A stretch of 64,000 nt of DNA, from contig JBCCEW010000011.1 of assembly GCA_039030075.1 (NCBI GenBank), forward strand, positions 103,378-167,377, read 5' to 3'. The notes beneath the pieces were generated by a model. The model saw only the letters and a list, made by a program, of their open reading frames with translations, was not told where the DNA came from and ran no database searches. This document shows, piece by piece, positions 28,565 through 37,801 of the stretch (position 1 is its first letter; every line of letters starts with the position of its first letter). This DNA is from Myxococcota bacterium. Lineage in GTDB: Bacteria; Myxococcota_A; UBA9160; SMWR01. The translations under genes were made by a program, and so were the position numbers.

Positions 28565-29931
28565 CCGAGGTAGGCGAACCCCGCGCGCGCGCGGCGCACC
28601 GTCACCACGCTGCCGAGCACGAGCAAACCGATCCACAGCCACGTGCGCGCGGTCGGACCCACGGTGTCCACTGCCGGCGGAAGCGCTCGCACGCGGTAGA
28701 TCACCCCGGTGTTCGCGTTGGCCGCGCCGAACGCGCCGAGCGGCGAGATGTCGGCGAGGTAGAGCGCGTCGCTCGTGGCCAGCAGGCCGTCGAGATGCCC
28801 GATCCCGGGGAGATCGTTCGTGACGAAGTGGAAGTAGCTGCCCGCCACCGGGTCGGTGAAGACCACCGGGTTCTCTTCGTTGATCACCCCCGCGGTGGGG
28901 AACTGACCGTGGAACCCGAGGAACAGCCCGTCGCGCAGCACCGCTGGGAAACCCGGCGGTGCGAAGCTGATGTCGTTCGGACCCTCGGCTTCGGCGCCCG
29001 TCATCGGATCCGGGATCGGCTGATAGGCCACCAGCGGAGCAACGCCCGTGCCACCGACCACGGTGCCGGTGCGGTACTCCACGTAGCTCGTGGGGAACCC
29101 GAAGTCTTCGATCGCGCCACCCAGATCCGCGGCGGCGATCACGTTGAGTTCGTCGGCGCTCAGCGGCTCGGCGCCGTTGATCAAGCCGTCGATGCCGTTG
29201 TCCTGAAAGTACAGATCCCCGGTCGTCGCATGGAAGGCGATGCCCGCCGCGTTGCGCAATCCGCTGGCGAGCTGGATGACCGAGAGACCCGTCACCGTCG
29301 AACCGTCGTCGCTGAAGGTCGCGCGGTAGAGCGCATCCCCATCGAGGCTGCCCGAGAGTCCGACGTCGCTCGTGAGCGTGGCCTGGGCCGTCGTGGCCGC
29401 GAAGTTCGTCGCCGATCCGATCTGGAAGACGAGCTCGAGGTCGCCGCTCGGGAGCTCGCGCGCGGCCAGCGCCGAGTGGGGGTGGATCCACGAGATCGGG
29501 TAGCTGAAGGTGAGCGTGCCCTCCAAGGTCAGCGTGTCGCTCGGCGTCGCCCCGAGCCGAAGCACGAAGATCGCGCCCCCGGCCGCCGCGACGAACGCAA
29601 GGTCGCCAGCGATGCGGACCGAGGTGAGCGTGCCGTCGGGTAGGGCGGAGAAGGCCGTCGTCTGCACATCGGCCACGCCGTCGTCGTCGGTGTCGACCAG
29701 GCGCACGAGGTCACCGGTGGTGCTGCCGAAGTAGCTCGTTCCCGTCACGACCGTCGCGAGCACCGACCCGTCGGAGAGCTCCGCCATCCCTACGGGAAAG
29801 TTGAGCCCCGTCGCGAACACGGTCACCTCGAAATCGGCGGGGTCGACCCCGGGCCCCCCGACGACGAGCTGGGCGTGGCTCGGCGCGGCGAGCAGGCCGG
29901 TCAGAAGGAGCGAAGCGAGTGCGGTGCGCAT
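28561..29931 (-). CDS. Exported beta-propeller, sugar/sorbosone dehydrogenase-like, with C-terminal membrane tail
   Basis: The protein has 456 residues. The signal peptide MRTALASLLLTGLLAAPSHA is followed by a six-bladed propeller pattern of the GSDH/sorbosone type (DFEVTVFATGLNFPVGMAEL; RNAAGIAFHATTGDLYFQDNG). A calcium-type loop DTDDDGVADV lies in blade 1. The last about 30 residues form a hydrophobic helix (WLWIGLLVLGSVV) followed by RRARAG, like a sorting or anchor tail. Quinone-dependent sugar oxidation is the family role, but the residues binding PQQ cannot be confirmed by eye. ATG at 29931 is preferred because it begins the signal peptide. Confidence 0.8.
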   Translation of the reverse strand: MRTALASLLLTGLLAAPSHAQLVVGGPGVDPADFEVTVFATGLNFPVGMAELSDGSVLATVVTGTSYFGSTTGDLVRLVDTDDDGVADVQTTAFSALPDGTLTSVRIAGDLAFVAAAGGAIFVLRLGATPSDTLTLEGTLTFSYPISWIHPHSALAARELPSGDLELVFQIGSATNFAATTAQATLTSDVGLSGSLDGDALYRATFSDDGSTVTGLSVIQLASGLRNAAGIAFHATTGDLYFQDNGIDGLINGAEPLSADELNVIAAADLGGAIEDFGFPTSYVEYRTGTVVGGTGVAPLVAYQPIPDPMTGAEAEGPNDISFAPPGFPAVLRDGLFLGFHGQFPTAGVINEENPVVFTDPVAGSYFHFVTNDLPGIGHLDGLLATSDALYLADISPLGAFGAANANTGVIYRVRALPPAVDTVGPTARTWLWIGLLVLGSVVTVRRARAGFAYLG

Positions 29932-29982
29932 GCGACAAGGATGACGCACGCGCACCCACCCTGCCGGCGGGCGCCGCCCCAC

Positions 29983-30900
29983 TCAGGCTCGGACCCGGAC
30001 CTCGGCAAGGAAGGCGAGGGTGCGCTCCTCGGTCGCTGGGTCCAGCGGGAGCACCGAGGCCTCGAAGTCGTCCACCCCGAGATTCGCGAGGTGTCGGAGC
30101 CCCTTCTCCAGGTTGGCTTCGTCACCGATGAGGGCCATCTGCTGCGGATCGGCCTCGCCTTCGATCTCGAGTAGTGCGCCGTAGCTCGGCATCTGTCGGT
30201 AGAGGGCGAGCAGCTCCGCAACCCGCGCGTGCCCGGCGTCCGGATCGTCGGTGAGCGCGATGTGCATGCCCGCCACGACCCGCGACGGCGTGCGCCCGGC
30301 CCGCGTCGCCGCCTCACGCAGACGGGGCATCACGTGCTTCTCGATCGTGCGCGGGCCGGCCATCCATAGGATCGTCCCGTCGGCTTCGCGTGCCGCGAGA
30401 TCGAGCATGCGGGGACCGAGCGCGGCCAGCAGCAGCGGGACGGGCGCGGCGTCGGGCACGTCGAGGGTCTCGTGAACCCGGAACTCGCTCCCATCGAAGG
30501 CCACCGTTTCACCGCGCAGCAGCGGCCCCAAGACGGCCAGGTACTCGCGCATGTGAGACACCCGACGCGCGTAGGAGAGACCGAGCATGCCCTCGATCAC
30601 CGCCGGGTGGGACAGGCCGATCCCGAGAGAAAACCGTCGGCCCGAAGCAGAGGCCGCGGTGAGTGCCTGCTGGGCCATCACCGTCGGATGGCGCGGATAG
30701 GTGGGGACCACCGCGGTTCCGATCTCGATGCGCTCCGTCTCGCGGCCCACCACCGCGGCGGCCGTGACGGCGTCCATTCCGAAGACGTGGGGGATCCAGA
30801 TCGTCGCGAAGCCCCGCGCTTCGAGTTCACGAGCGCGCTGGATCAACGCCTCTACGTCAAGCCGCTGGGCACTGCCGCCGACCATCACCCCGATTCGCAT
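29983..30900 (-). CDS. LLM-class (F420/FMN-dependent) oxidoreductase
   Basis: This 305-residue protein has the luciferase-like TIM barrel. MRIGVMVGG starts the first strand. ARELEARGFATIWIPHVFGMDAVTAAAVVGRETERIEIGTAVVPTYPRHP carries the typical GxxxW and E/R-I-x-(I/L)-G-T pattern, and RRFSLGIGLSHP is the strand before the cofactor site. Such enzymes reduce or oxidise substrates with F420 or FMN. GGAGAG sits 9 bases before the ATG; longer frames are not supported. It is divergent from an MFS transporter across a 112-base gap. The substrate is unknown. Confidence 0.9.
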   Translation of the reverse strand: MRIGVMVGGSAQRLDVEALIQRARELEARGFATIWIPHVFGMDAVTAAAVVGRETERIEIGTAVVPTYPRHPTVMAQQALTAASASGRRFSLGIGLSHPAVIEGMLGLSYARRVSHMREYLAVLGPLLRGETVAFDGSEFRVHETLDVPDAAPVPLLLAALGPRMLDLAAREADGTILWMAGPRTIEKHVMPRLREAATRAGRTPSRVVAGMHIALTDDPDAGHARVAELLALYRQMPSYGALLEIEGEADPQQMALIGDEANLEKGLRHLANLGVDDFEASVLPLDPATEERTLAFLAEVRVRA

Positions 30901-31012
30901 CGCTCGCGCTCTCCGCCGAAGCCCTTCGTCCAGCTCATCCGAACTCAGCCGGGGTCCATCGTACCGGCCTCGACGCGAAGCGGCTCTGCCTCGTCTATCC
31001 TCGCGCTCCGCC

Positions 31013-32188
31013 GTGTCCGACACGTCCCGCCCGCTGCTCTCCCGCGCGTTCCTCGTCTGCTTCGCGGCGAATCTGCTGCAGGGCCTCGCCTTCAATCTCT
31101 TCCTGCACCTGCCGGGCTACCTGCACGACCTCGGCGCCGGCGATACGCAGATCGGCTTCCTCACCGGGCTCACGGCGTTCGCCGCCATCGTCCTGCGCGG
31201 TCCCCTGGGCCCGCTGATGGATCGTCACGGTCGACGCGGCATTACCTGGGCGGGCGGGCTGCTCATGGTGGGCAGCCTCTCCCTCTACCTCATCGTCGAG
31301 GCGATCGATGTCACGCTGATCCTCGTGCGGATCCTGCATGGCCTCGCCGAAGCGATCCTGTTCACGGCGCTCTTCACCTACGCCGCCGACGTGGTTCCCG
31401 AGCAGTCCCGCACCCAGGGCCTCGCGCTCTTCGGGGTGTCGGGAATGCTTCCCATTTCGTTGGGCGGCGTCCTCGGCGACGCGCTGCTCGCGCGGGGCGG
31501 GTTCCCCCTGCTCTTCGAAGCCGCCGTCGGCATCTCCCTGTTCGCCCTCGTGGTGTCCCTCGCCCTGCCGCGCCTCGAGCGGTTGCGTCCGGCCGAGGGC
31601 GAGCGCGTCGGCATGCGGGCCGCGCTCGGCCAGCGCGACCTCCTGCCGCTCTGGTGGATCACGTCCGTCTTCTTCCTGGTACTCGCGGCGTTCTGGATCT
31701 TCATCAAGCGCTTCGTCGACGAGACGGGGGTCGGCAGCGTGGGGCTCTTCTTCAGCGCCTACACCGTGGCGGCGCTCTTCGTGCGCATCGCGGCGGGGCG
31801 GCTGCCCGATCGCGTCGGACCGAAGCGGGTCCTGGCCCCGTCGCTCGCGTGTCTCGCCGTTGGCTTCGCAGTGATGCTCGGAGCGACCAGCGCCGCTGCG
31901 CTCGCGGTCGCCGGGCTGCTCTGCGGCGTCGGACACGGCTACGCCTTCCCGATCCTCTTCGGAATGGTCGTCACCCGGACGCCGGCCGCGAACCGCGGCG
32001 CCGCGATGGCCATCTACACGGGTCTCTCGGACCTGGGGATGCTGCTGGGGGGCCCCCTCTTCGGCGCGCTGGTCGACCTGCTGGGCTTCGGACCGATGTT
32101 CGCGTTCGCCGGGGTCGTCACGCTCGCCGGGAGCGTGGTCTTCTTCGTCTGGGACGCCCGGGTCGCGGGGCCCAGGCCCGCTGGCTGA
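31013..32188 (+). CDS. Major facilitator superfamily transporter
   Basis: This is a 391-residue MFS protein with about 12 membrane helices. The loop motif between helices 2 and 3 reads GPLMDRHGRRG, and the second half has the related GRLPDRVGPKR. It probably exports or imports a small molecule by proton coupling. GTG at 31013 is chosen because the upstream in-frame stretch reads as antisense to the LLM gene and is hydrophilic. TATCCT lies 11 bases before it. It is divergent from the LLM oxidoreductase. The specificity is unknown. Confidence 0.88.
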   Translation: MSDTSRPLLSRAFLVCFAANLLQGLAFNLFLHLPGYLHDLGAGDTQIGFLTGLTAFAAIVLRGPLGPLMDRHGRRGITWAGGLLMVGSLSLYLIVEAIDVTLILVRILHGLAEAILFTALFTYAADVVPEQSRTQGLALFGVSGMLPISLGGVLGDALLARGGFPLLFEAAVGISLFALVVSLALPRLERLRPAEGERVGMRAALGQRDLLPLWWITSVFFLVLAAFWIFIKRFVDETGVGSVGLFFSAYTVAALFVRIAAGRLPDRVGPKRVLAPSLACLAVGFAVMLGATSAAALAVAGLLCGVGHGYAFPILFGMVVTRTPAANRGAAMAIYTGLSDLGMLLGGPLFGALVDLLGFGPMFAFAGVVTLAGSVVFFVWDARVAGPRPAG

Positions 32189-32239
32189 AGCCCGGGCGCA
32201 CCCCGTGCTACTCGTTGACGCCTCAGCAGGAGCCGTCCC

Positions 32240-33001
32240 ATGCCCCTCGACGCGAACCAGCTTGCCCAGTTCCAGGAACAGGGCTTCGTGAACGCCGGCC
32301 CGCTCTTCGACGCCCTCCAGCTCGACGCGATCGGTCGCGAGTACGACCGCCTCGTCAACTTCGACGCTCAGACCCTCGGGAACGACGCGGAAGGACGTTT
32401 CCCCTACCGCGCCATGCTGAACTTCCGGAGCCCCGAGCTCGCCGCCTGCATCCTCGAGCCCGCGCTCCTCGAGATCGCGACCCAGCTGCTCGGCCCCGAC
32501 GTGCGCTTCTGGTGGGACCAGGGCATCAACAAAGCGCCCGGAGCCGGCAGCAAGATCGCTTGGCATCAGGACAACGGTTACCAGCGCGGCCGCACCCAGG
32601 AGTACCTGACCTGCTGGCTCGCGCTCGACGATTCGAGCCTCGAGAACGGCGGGCTGCTGGTGATTCCGGGCTCGACGAAGGCGGGCCACCGCGAACACGA
32701 GTGGCAGGGTGTGCACGCGGTGATCCCGGAAGAATCGATCGCCGTGAGCGACGCCGTGCCCCTCGATGCCCGTGCCGGCGACGTGCTCGTGTTCTCATCG
32801 CTGCTGGTGCACCAGACCGTCGGCAACCAGACGCGGGATCGTCAACGCCGCGCCTGGGTCATCCAGTACTGCCGCGGAGATCAGCACAACGAAACGACGG
32901 GCGAGATCTACGACAACTGCGCCTGGGCCGTGCGCGACGGACGGTTTGCAACGACGCTCGAGAGCGAGCGTCCCTACGACCTCCACTCCGACCGCCCGTA
33001 G
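32240..33001 (+). CDS. Phytanoyl-CoA dioxygenase (PhyH) family Fe(II)/2-oxoglutarate oxygenase A
   Basis: This is a 253-residue PhyH-type oxygenase. The iron ligands are visible as His109 and Asp111 in WHQDNGY and His191 in LLVHQTVGN. Arg202 or a neighbour in RDRQRRAW is a candidate for 2-oxoglutarate binding. ENGGLLVIPGS is the family turn before the distal His. It starts 51 bases after the MFS gene on the same strand. The convergent second PhyH gene ends 5 bases away but is not closely similar. The substrate is unknown; PhyH enzymes hydroxylate many lipids and small molecules. Confidence 0.9.
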   Translation: MPLDANQLAQFQEQGFVNAGPLFDALQLDAIGREYDRLVNFDAQTLGNDAEGRFPYRAMLNFRSPELAACILEPALLEIATQLLGPDVRFWWDQGINKAPGAGSKIAWHQDNGYQRGRTQEYLTCWLALDDSSLENGGLLVIPGSTKAGHREHEWQGVHAVIPEESIAVSDAVPLDARAGDVLVFSSLLVHQTVGNQTRDRQRRAWVIQYCRGDQHNETTGEIYDNCAWAVRDGRFATTLESERPYDLHSDRP

Positions 33002-33006
33002 CGGGC

Positions 33007-33909
33007 TCAGCGATCGCGGGCGGCGCGAATCTGGTCGTTGAGCTTCTCGTAGAGCTCGTCGCTGCCGAGGCGATAGGCGTCGCCACCCTGCCCCAGGGCG
33101 AACTCGGGCCCGACGGATTCGGGCCCCTCGCCCGGCGGAAGCGGCGGGGTGTAGTACCCCAACGCGTAGCTGCCCATGGCGTACCCGATCAGCTCTTGCA
33201 GCTCCTTCGGGAATTCCCGCGCGATCTCGGGCGGACACGACAGATACTGGTTCTCTTCCTGACGTAGCCAGCCGAGCGTATAGGTCATGTTCGCGCCGAT
33301 GCGCGGCCCGTCCGACTCGTTCGCGCCGCCACCGTGGTACACCGAACCCGAGTAGACGAGCACCGAGCCCGCGCTCATTTCGGCGCGCCGGATCTCGGAC
33401 GGCTCGGGGACGCGACCGTCCTTCCAGCCGACACTCCCCGGGACGACCTGGGTCGCCCCGTTCTTCGCCTCGAAGTCGGTCAGGGCCCAGATCGTGTTGA
33501 ACTGCGGCTCGAGGCCACTGAGATGGGTGCCCCAGGCCCAGCGGTCGCGGTGGATCCGCTGCGCCTTCTCCCCGGGCAGGATCCGGATGACCTGCGAGAG
33601 ATGCAGCTGGATGCGATCGCACCACGGGGCGAGGAACTGACGCGCAGACGCCAGAACGCCGGGGTGGAGGACCATCTCCCGCGACGCCGCCGACCGCGCG
33701 ACCAACGCACCGGTTCGCGTCGTGTGCCGACCGGAGAAGTCATCGTGGCCGGGACGCGTCGCGTCGATGTAGGGCGTGAGCTCGCGGAGCGCCTGATCCA
33801 CCTGGGTCGACGCCAATACGTCCTCCAGGATCAGCGCACCGTCGCGTTGCACGATCGGCACGATCTCGTCGGGAGTGGCGGTGGCCGGCAGTCGTACGAG
33901 TTCGGTCAT
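33007..33909 (-). CDS. Phytanoyl-CoA dioxygenase (PhyH) family oxygenase B
   Basis: This 300-residue protein is of the same superfamily as its convergent neighbour but has a distinct sequence. The iron ligands are His120 and Asp122 in IHRDRWAWG and His192 in VYHGGGANESD. GATQVVPGS is the family turn, and RIGANMTYTLGW carries the final strand. The C-terminal 70 residues form an extra helical part. The ATG has GAGGAGAG about 4 bases upstream. The divergent or upstream FAD monooxygenase lies on the same strand, with its stop 66 bases away. The substrate is unknown. Confidence 0.9.
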   Translation of the reverse strand: MTELVRLPATATPDEIVPIVQRDGALILEDVLASTQVDQALRELTPYIDATRPGHDDFSGRHTTRTGALVARSAASREMVLHPGVLASARQFLAPWCDRIQLHLSQVIRILPGEKAQRIHRDRWAWGTHLSGLEPQFNTIWALTDFEAKNGATQVVPGSVGWKDGRVPEPSEIRRAEMSAGSVLVYSGSVYHGGGANESDGPRIGANMTYTLGWLRQEENQYLSCPPEIAREFPKELQELIGYAMGSYALGYYTPPLPPGEGPESVGPEFALGQGGDAYRLGSDELYEKLNDQIRAARDR

Positions 33910-33975
33910 GGGGCTCTCCTCGCCTTCATCTTGCCACAGACGGTGTGAACCGAGGGCCCACGCCGATGCATCGGG

Positions 33976-35172
33976 CTAGACCCGCAGCGCCACCGGGCTC
34001 ACCCCATCGAGGAAGAAGCGAGCCGGCGGCCGATCCCGGGCAGCGACGCGTCCCGACCCGACCAGCGCCGCGACTCCGCGCCGCGCCCACTCGTGTAAGA
34101 GGCTGCGGCCGAGCAGCAGGCGCGGGGGCAGGGCCTGGAGCCGCTGCAAGAGGTCGACCTCGCGCGCGCGCTCGGCTTCGACGCTTGCTGCGGCGGCATC
34201 CACGCCGCGTTCCGCCCGCAAGGCGGGAACCAGCGCGTTCGCCGCGACGATGGCGTCGCGCAGGGCCACGTTGAGTCCCTGACCGCCGACGGGCGACATG
34301 GTGTGTGCCGCGTCGCCCACGAGCAGCGTACCGGGTTGGGCCCAACCCACGACCCGATCGGACACCGCATCCAACAGGAACGGTCGGCTCAACGCTCCCG
34401 CGTTCGCCCGCAGATGGGACGCCAGCTCCGGGTCCGCGTGATCCGCCATCTCCTCCACCCAGGTCGCGACGTCCTTCGACTTCAGTTCGCCGTAGGTGCC
34501 CTTGAGGATCACCCAGGCCACCTGGAAGAGACCGTCGGGGGAGCGCACCGCGATCATCAGATGGCCCCGGCCGAGCACCACGCGCCCGCGGGCCTCGGGC
34601 CAATCGGGATACGGCATCTTGAACCAGACCACGTCCATCGGGAGGCTCGTGCGTCGCACCCGCGGCGCCAGGCGTTTGCGCACCACCGACGCGCGACCAT
34701 CGGCGCCGATCAGGAAGGGTGTGCAGAGCTCGTGCTCACGGTCCTCGCCGGTGCGCTTCACGCGCAACCTCGTCTTGCCCGACTCGCGCTCGACGCCGCG
34801 GACGGCCGCACCGCGCCAGAGTTCGAGGTGTCCCGTGCGCTCGCCGAGCGCGACGAGGTGCTCGAGGAGTTCGGGCTGGGAGACCGCCATCGGGAGCGGT
34901 GGCGCCAGGTCCTCGAGGGACAGGTCGACGAACTGGTGATCGTTGTGGAAGGCCTCGATGCGCTCGGGCGTGCTGGTGGACACCGTGTCCAAGGAGACGC
35001 CCGCATCCTCGAGGGCGCGCAAGCCGCTCGGCATCAGGATCTCCCCGCGAAACTCGCGGGCGAAATCGGTCTGCCGTTCGAGGAGCAGGGTGTCGACACC
35101 CCGCGAAGCCAGCAGGTAACCGAGCAGCGCACCGGCCGGACCGGCACCGACGACCACGACGCGGTGATCCAT
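33976..35172 (-). CDS. FAD-dependent monooxygenase (PHBH/UbiH-like)
   Basis: This is a 398-residue group A flavoprotein. VVVVGAGPAGALLGYLLASRG is the dinucleotide-binding motif, ending in LLLERQ. LIGADGRASVVR is the DG motif, and GTLLVGDAAHTMSPVGGQGLNVALRDA is the GD motif. The FAD domain is complete, with no thioredoxin-like tail, and the length is normal for the UbiH/PHBH group. GGGAGG precedes the ATG. The substrate cannot be read from the sequence. A Coq4-like gene lies divergently, so a link to quinone chemistry is possible but speculative. Confidence 0.9.
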   Translation of the reverse strand: MDHRVVVVGAGPAGALLGYLLASRGVDTLLLERQTDFAREFRGEILMPSGLRALEDAGVSLDTVSTSTPERIEAFHNDHQFVDLSLEDLAPPLPMAVSQPELLEHLVALGERTGHLELWRGAAVRGVERESGKTRLRVKRTGEDREHELCTPFLIGADGRASVVRKRLAPRVRRTSLPMDVVWFKMPYPDWPEARGRVVLGRGHLMIAVRSPDGLFQVAWVILKGTYGELKSKDVATWVEEMADHADPELASHLRANAGALSRPFLLDAVSDRVVGWAQPGTLLVGDAAHTMSPVGGQGLNVALRDAIVAANALVPALRAERGVDAAAASVEAERAREVDLLQRLQALPPRLLLGRSLLHEWARRGVAALVGSGRVAARDRPPARFFLDGVSPVALRV

Positions 35173-35253
35173 GGGACCTCCCTCGAGCGCTCCACCAGAC
35201 TACCGCGGGCGGGCTTCATGGGCACCGCGACCGCGTCGGGTACCCTTTTGCGT

Positions 35254-36030
35254 GTGACCGCCCCCGCCTCCACCGCTGCCGAATCCGACTCTGCGCCGCA
35301 GGCTGAGACGAAGCCCACCTGGTACTGGCGTTTGGACTTCGACCTGCTGCGCCAGGCGGCCGCGATCCGCAAGAAAGACCCCACCGACTTCCGCTCGGCG
35401 GTCCTCTTCTTCTTCGGTTTCGGGGGCCGCGACGACGGCGAGATCCTGCGACGCATGCGCAGCCACCCCGAGGGCAAGAAGGTCCTGGCGGACCGCATTC
35501 CGCTGCCCGACGCCGTACTGCGCCCCGAGCTCCTGAAGAACCTCCCCAAAGACACCCTCGGCTACCAGTACTGGGCTCACTGCCGCGAGAACCAGCTCGA
35601 CCCCTTGCTCATCTCGACCGAGAGCCAGAAGGTCGCAAGCACCTTCCCCGCAACCGATGAGCATCGGTTCGTGTACGACCGGTATCGCGACAGCCACGAT
35701 CTCTGGCACGTGCTCACCGGCTACGGCACCGACATGGCGGGCGAAGCCGGCATCATCGGCTGGACCTACGCACAGCTGCGCAACCGCGGCTTCTTCTTGA
35801 TCTTTCTCTTGAATGCCACGATGTGCACGCTCCGAGGGCGGCCGGACGTGTTTCGTACCGCCTTCCGCGGTGTCCGCCATGGCAAGCGCTCGCCGCTGCT
35901 GCTCGCCGTCGATTGGAACCGCTTCCTCGACCGTCCGATCGACGCCGTTCGACGCGAGCTCGGCCTCGAGGTCGCAGCCGCCTACCCCGTGTTTCACATG
36001 GCCGACGCACCGGGCGCGCCACCGGCCTGA
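35254..36030 (+). CDS. Coq4-like protein (zinc motif HDxxH...E)
   Basis: This 258-residue protein matches the Coq4 family. The diagnostic metal motif is intact: RDSHDLWHVLTGYGTDMAGE gives His148, Asp149, His152 and Glu164. In eukaryotes Coq4 supports ubiquinone biosynthesis, recently as an oxidative C1 decarboxylase/hydroxylase; the bacterial role is less clear. GTG at 35254 is preferred over the ATG at 35218 because TACCCT (35241-35246) lies 7 bases before the GTG, the pattern seen at other starts in this window. The 36-base longer form cannot be excluded. A UbiH-like gene is divergent to it. Confidence 0.85.
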   Translation: MTAPASTAAESDSAPQAETKPTWYWRLDFDLLRQAAAIRKKDPTDFRSAVLFFFGFGGRDDGEILRRMRSHPEGKKVLADRIPLPDAVLRPELLKNLPKDTLGYQYWAHCRENQLDPLLISTESQKVASTFPATDEHRFVYDRYRDSHDLWHVLTGYGTDMAGEAGIIGWTYAQLRNRGFFLIFLLNATMCTLRGRPDVFRTAFRGVRHGKRSPLLLAVDWNRFLDRPIDAVRRELGLEVAAAYPVFHMADAPGAPPA

Positions 36031-36047
36031 GAGGTGTCGCGCGCGAC

Positions 36048-36962
36048 TCAGCCCGAATCGGGCTTCGGTTTCCGTAGACCGAGGCGGGTGTAGTAGCGCT
36101 CGGGGACGTCGGCTGGATTCTTGTAGAGGTACGTCAGGCAGGGCTCCTGCCCGAGGTGTGTCGCAGGTTCGACGACGAAGAGGGGCGACCCGGACATTTC
36201 GATCGAGCTCTGTTCCATCGCCGGCTCGTGACAACAGTAGACCGGGAGCGCGTCCCGGCCCCAGGTCAGCGGTCGCGGCCCGCGCACCGTGTAGCCCGCG
36301 TCGGGCCCGTCGTAGTGCCCTTCGTTCAAGAGGCGTCCCCCGCTCGGACAGACCGGACAGCGGAAGGTCAGCTTCTCGTCGTCCTCTTCGAGCGCGAAGG
36401 GCTGCAGATGCACGCGCGTGAAGTGCATCAGCGCTTCGGCGCGCTCGCGGAACCCGGCGTCGCCGAGCATGTCGCTGCGCATCACCACGGCGAGCGCGGC
36501 CTCGACCGCGTCGTCTCCGAAGCGGGTGCCCAGCTCGCTGAGCAGCCGCAGTACACGCGCCATGCCGCGGTCGTGGCGGGCCAGCCCTTCGGAGTGGAGC
36601 TGCTCGCCCAGGCGGGAGGCTTCCGCCGCGTCTCCCGCCTCGATGGCGTCCCGCAGTGCTCGCGCGGTCTCACGCCACGCGTTCACCAGGTCTTCGGGCT
36701 CGTCAGCCGGTCGCGGATGCAGGGCATCGAGTCGCGCCGACACGACTTCACGGGCCGCGGCTCCTCCCCGTTCCTCGAGCTGATCCAGCAAGCCGACTTC
36801 CCAGCCCTGGTAGTTCGCCTGCATGGCCAGGACCTCGCGTCGCAGACGCTTCGCCATGGCGGACGCACGCGACGCATCGCTCGCGGCGAGCGCTTCCTTC
36901 AGGCCGTCGACGGACCGCAGCCCGGCTTCGCGTAGCTCGGTGTCGCTGAAGACTCGAGGCAC
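36048..36962 (-). CDS. Hypothetical protein with CPxC/CCH zinc-type motif
   Basis: This 304-residue protein is not recognised. The N-terminal 170 residues are alpha-helical and charged (DGLKEALAASDASRASAMAKRLRREVLAMQ). The C-terminal third has FRCPVCPSGG, then GHYDGPDAGYT and VYCCHEPAMEQ, a set of Cys/His that could bind zinc. The last segment repeats strand-like motifs with FVVEPATHLGQEPCLTYLYKNP. The GTG start has a full AAGGAGG about 7 bases upstream, which decides the start. It is divergent from an SDR gene across 89 bases holding a TATACT/TAGTAT box usable by either strand. The function is unknown. Confidence 0.75.
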   Translation of the reverse strand: MPRVFSDTELREAGLRSVDGLKEALAASDASRASAMAKRLRREVLAMQANYQGWEVGLLDQLEERGGAAAREVVSARLDALHPRPADEPEDLVNAWRETARALRDAIEAGDAAEASRLGEQLHSEGLARHDRGMARVLRLLSELGTRFGDDAVEAALAVVMRSDMLGDAGFRERAEALMHFTRVHLQPFALEEDDEKLTFRCPVCPSGGRLLNEGHYDGPDAGYTVRGPRPLTWGRDALPVYCCHEPAMEQSSIEMSGSPLFVVEPATHLGQEPCLTYLYKNPADVPERYYTRLGLRKPKPDSG

Positions 36963-37051
36963 CGTACGTCCTCCTTCCGCTCCTATACTACGCGCGTTCG
37001 TGTGCCCCAGCGCGTGGGTCAGGGACACCGGAAGAGAAGGAGCGGAGCGCC

Positions 37052-37801
37052 ATGTTCGATCTGTCGGGAAGGATCGCGCTCGTGACGGGCGCGGGGCGGG
37101 GCATCGGTGCGGGGATCGCACGCACCCTCGCATCGCAGGGAGCCCACGTGATCGTCAACGATCTCCACGCGGAGCCAGCCGAGCGTGCGAGCGCCGAGAT
37201 CCAGGCGCAAGGAGGCCAGGCGTCGTCCGCAGCGTTCGATGCGACGCGCCTCGAGGCCTGTCGCGATGCGATCGTCGCCGCAGAGCAGTCGGCGGGGCCG
37301 ATCGACATCCTCGTCAACAATGCGGGCGGCACGCCCGGCAACGCCTTTCCGACCCCGTTCATCGAGACGCCGGAAGACTCCTGGCAGCAGTACCTCGATC
37401 TCAACTTCACGAGCGTGCTCAACTGCACCCGCGCGGTCGTCGAGGGGATGAAGGAGCGGCGCTTCGGACGGATCCTCTCGATCACCTCGGACGCCGGCCG
37501 CGTCGGCAACTTCGGATCGTCGGTCTACGGCGCCGCGAAGGCCGCCGCCGACGGCTTCACACGCACCCTCGCGAAAGAGGTCGGCCGCCACGGCGTGACC
37601 GTGAACACGGTTGCACTCGGCTTGATCGACACGGTGCCGAAGGAGTTCCTCGAGGGACGGGGCGTCGAGAAGTCCTTTGCCACCCGGCGGATCGGGACGC
37701 CCGCCGATGTCGCCGCCGGCGTCGTCTATCTCGCCTCCGAAGAAGCCAGCTGGGTCACGGGGCAGACCCTCGTGATCAACGGGGGCTACCTGGGCGCCTG
37801 A
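37052..37801 (+). CDS. Short-chain dehydrogenase/reductase
   Basis: This is a 249-residue classical SDR. LVTGAGRGIG is the NAD(P)-binding TGxxxGxG motif, and ILVNNAGG is the NNAG motif. The catalytic set is Ser in SITSDAGR and Tyr/Lys in VYGAAKAAA. Asp in VNDLH at the end of strand 2 suggests NAD(H) preference. GWSVTGQTLVI-like sequence ends the fold (WVTGQTLVINGG). AAGGAG lies about 9 bases before the ATG. Its last 16 bases overlap the convergent gluzincin-like gene. The substrate is unknown; FabG-like or catabolic 3-hydroxyacyl roles are possible. Confidence 0.93.
   Translation: MFDLSGRIALVTGAGRGIGAGIARTLASQGAHVIVNDLHAEPAERASAEIQAQGGQASSAAFDATRLEACRDAIVAAEQSAGPIDILVNNAGGTPGNAFPTPFIETPEDSWQQYLDLNFTSVLNCTRAVVEGMKERRFGRILSITSDAGRVGNFGSSVYGAAKAAADGFTRTLAKEVGRHGVTVNTVALGLIDTVPKEFLEGRGVEKSFATRRIGTPADVAAGVVYLASEEASWVTGQTLVINGGYLGA

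Noticed and set aside
25337..29491. A 1384-codon open frame on the minus strand
   Set aside because: It runs antisense through the extradiol dioxygenase, hydroxylase and NTF2-like genes, which have clear motifs and ribosome binding sites. Its translation is low-complexity (rich in Arg, Asp, Glu, Val) with no recognisable domain. It is an artefact of high GC in the third codon position.
30701..31012. N-terminal extension of the MFS transporter by 104 codons
   Set aside because: The extension is hydrophilic, Ser/Arg-rich, antisense to the LLM gene start and unlike MFS N-termini. The GTG at 31013 gives a normal protein.
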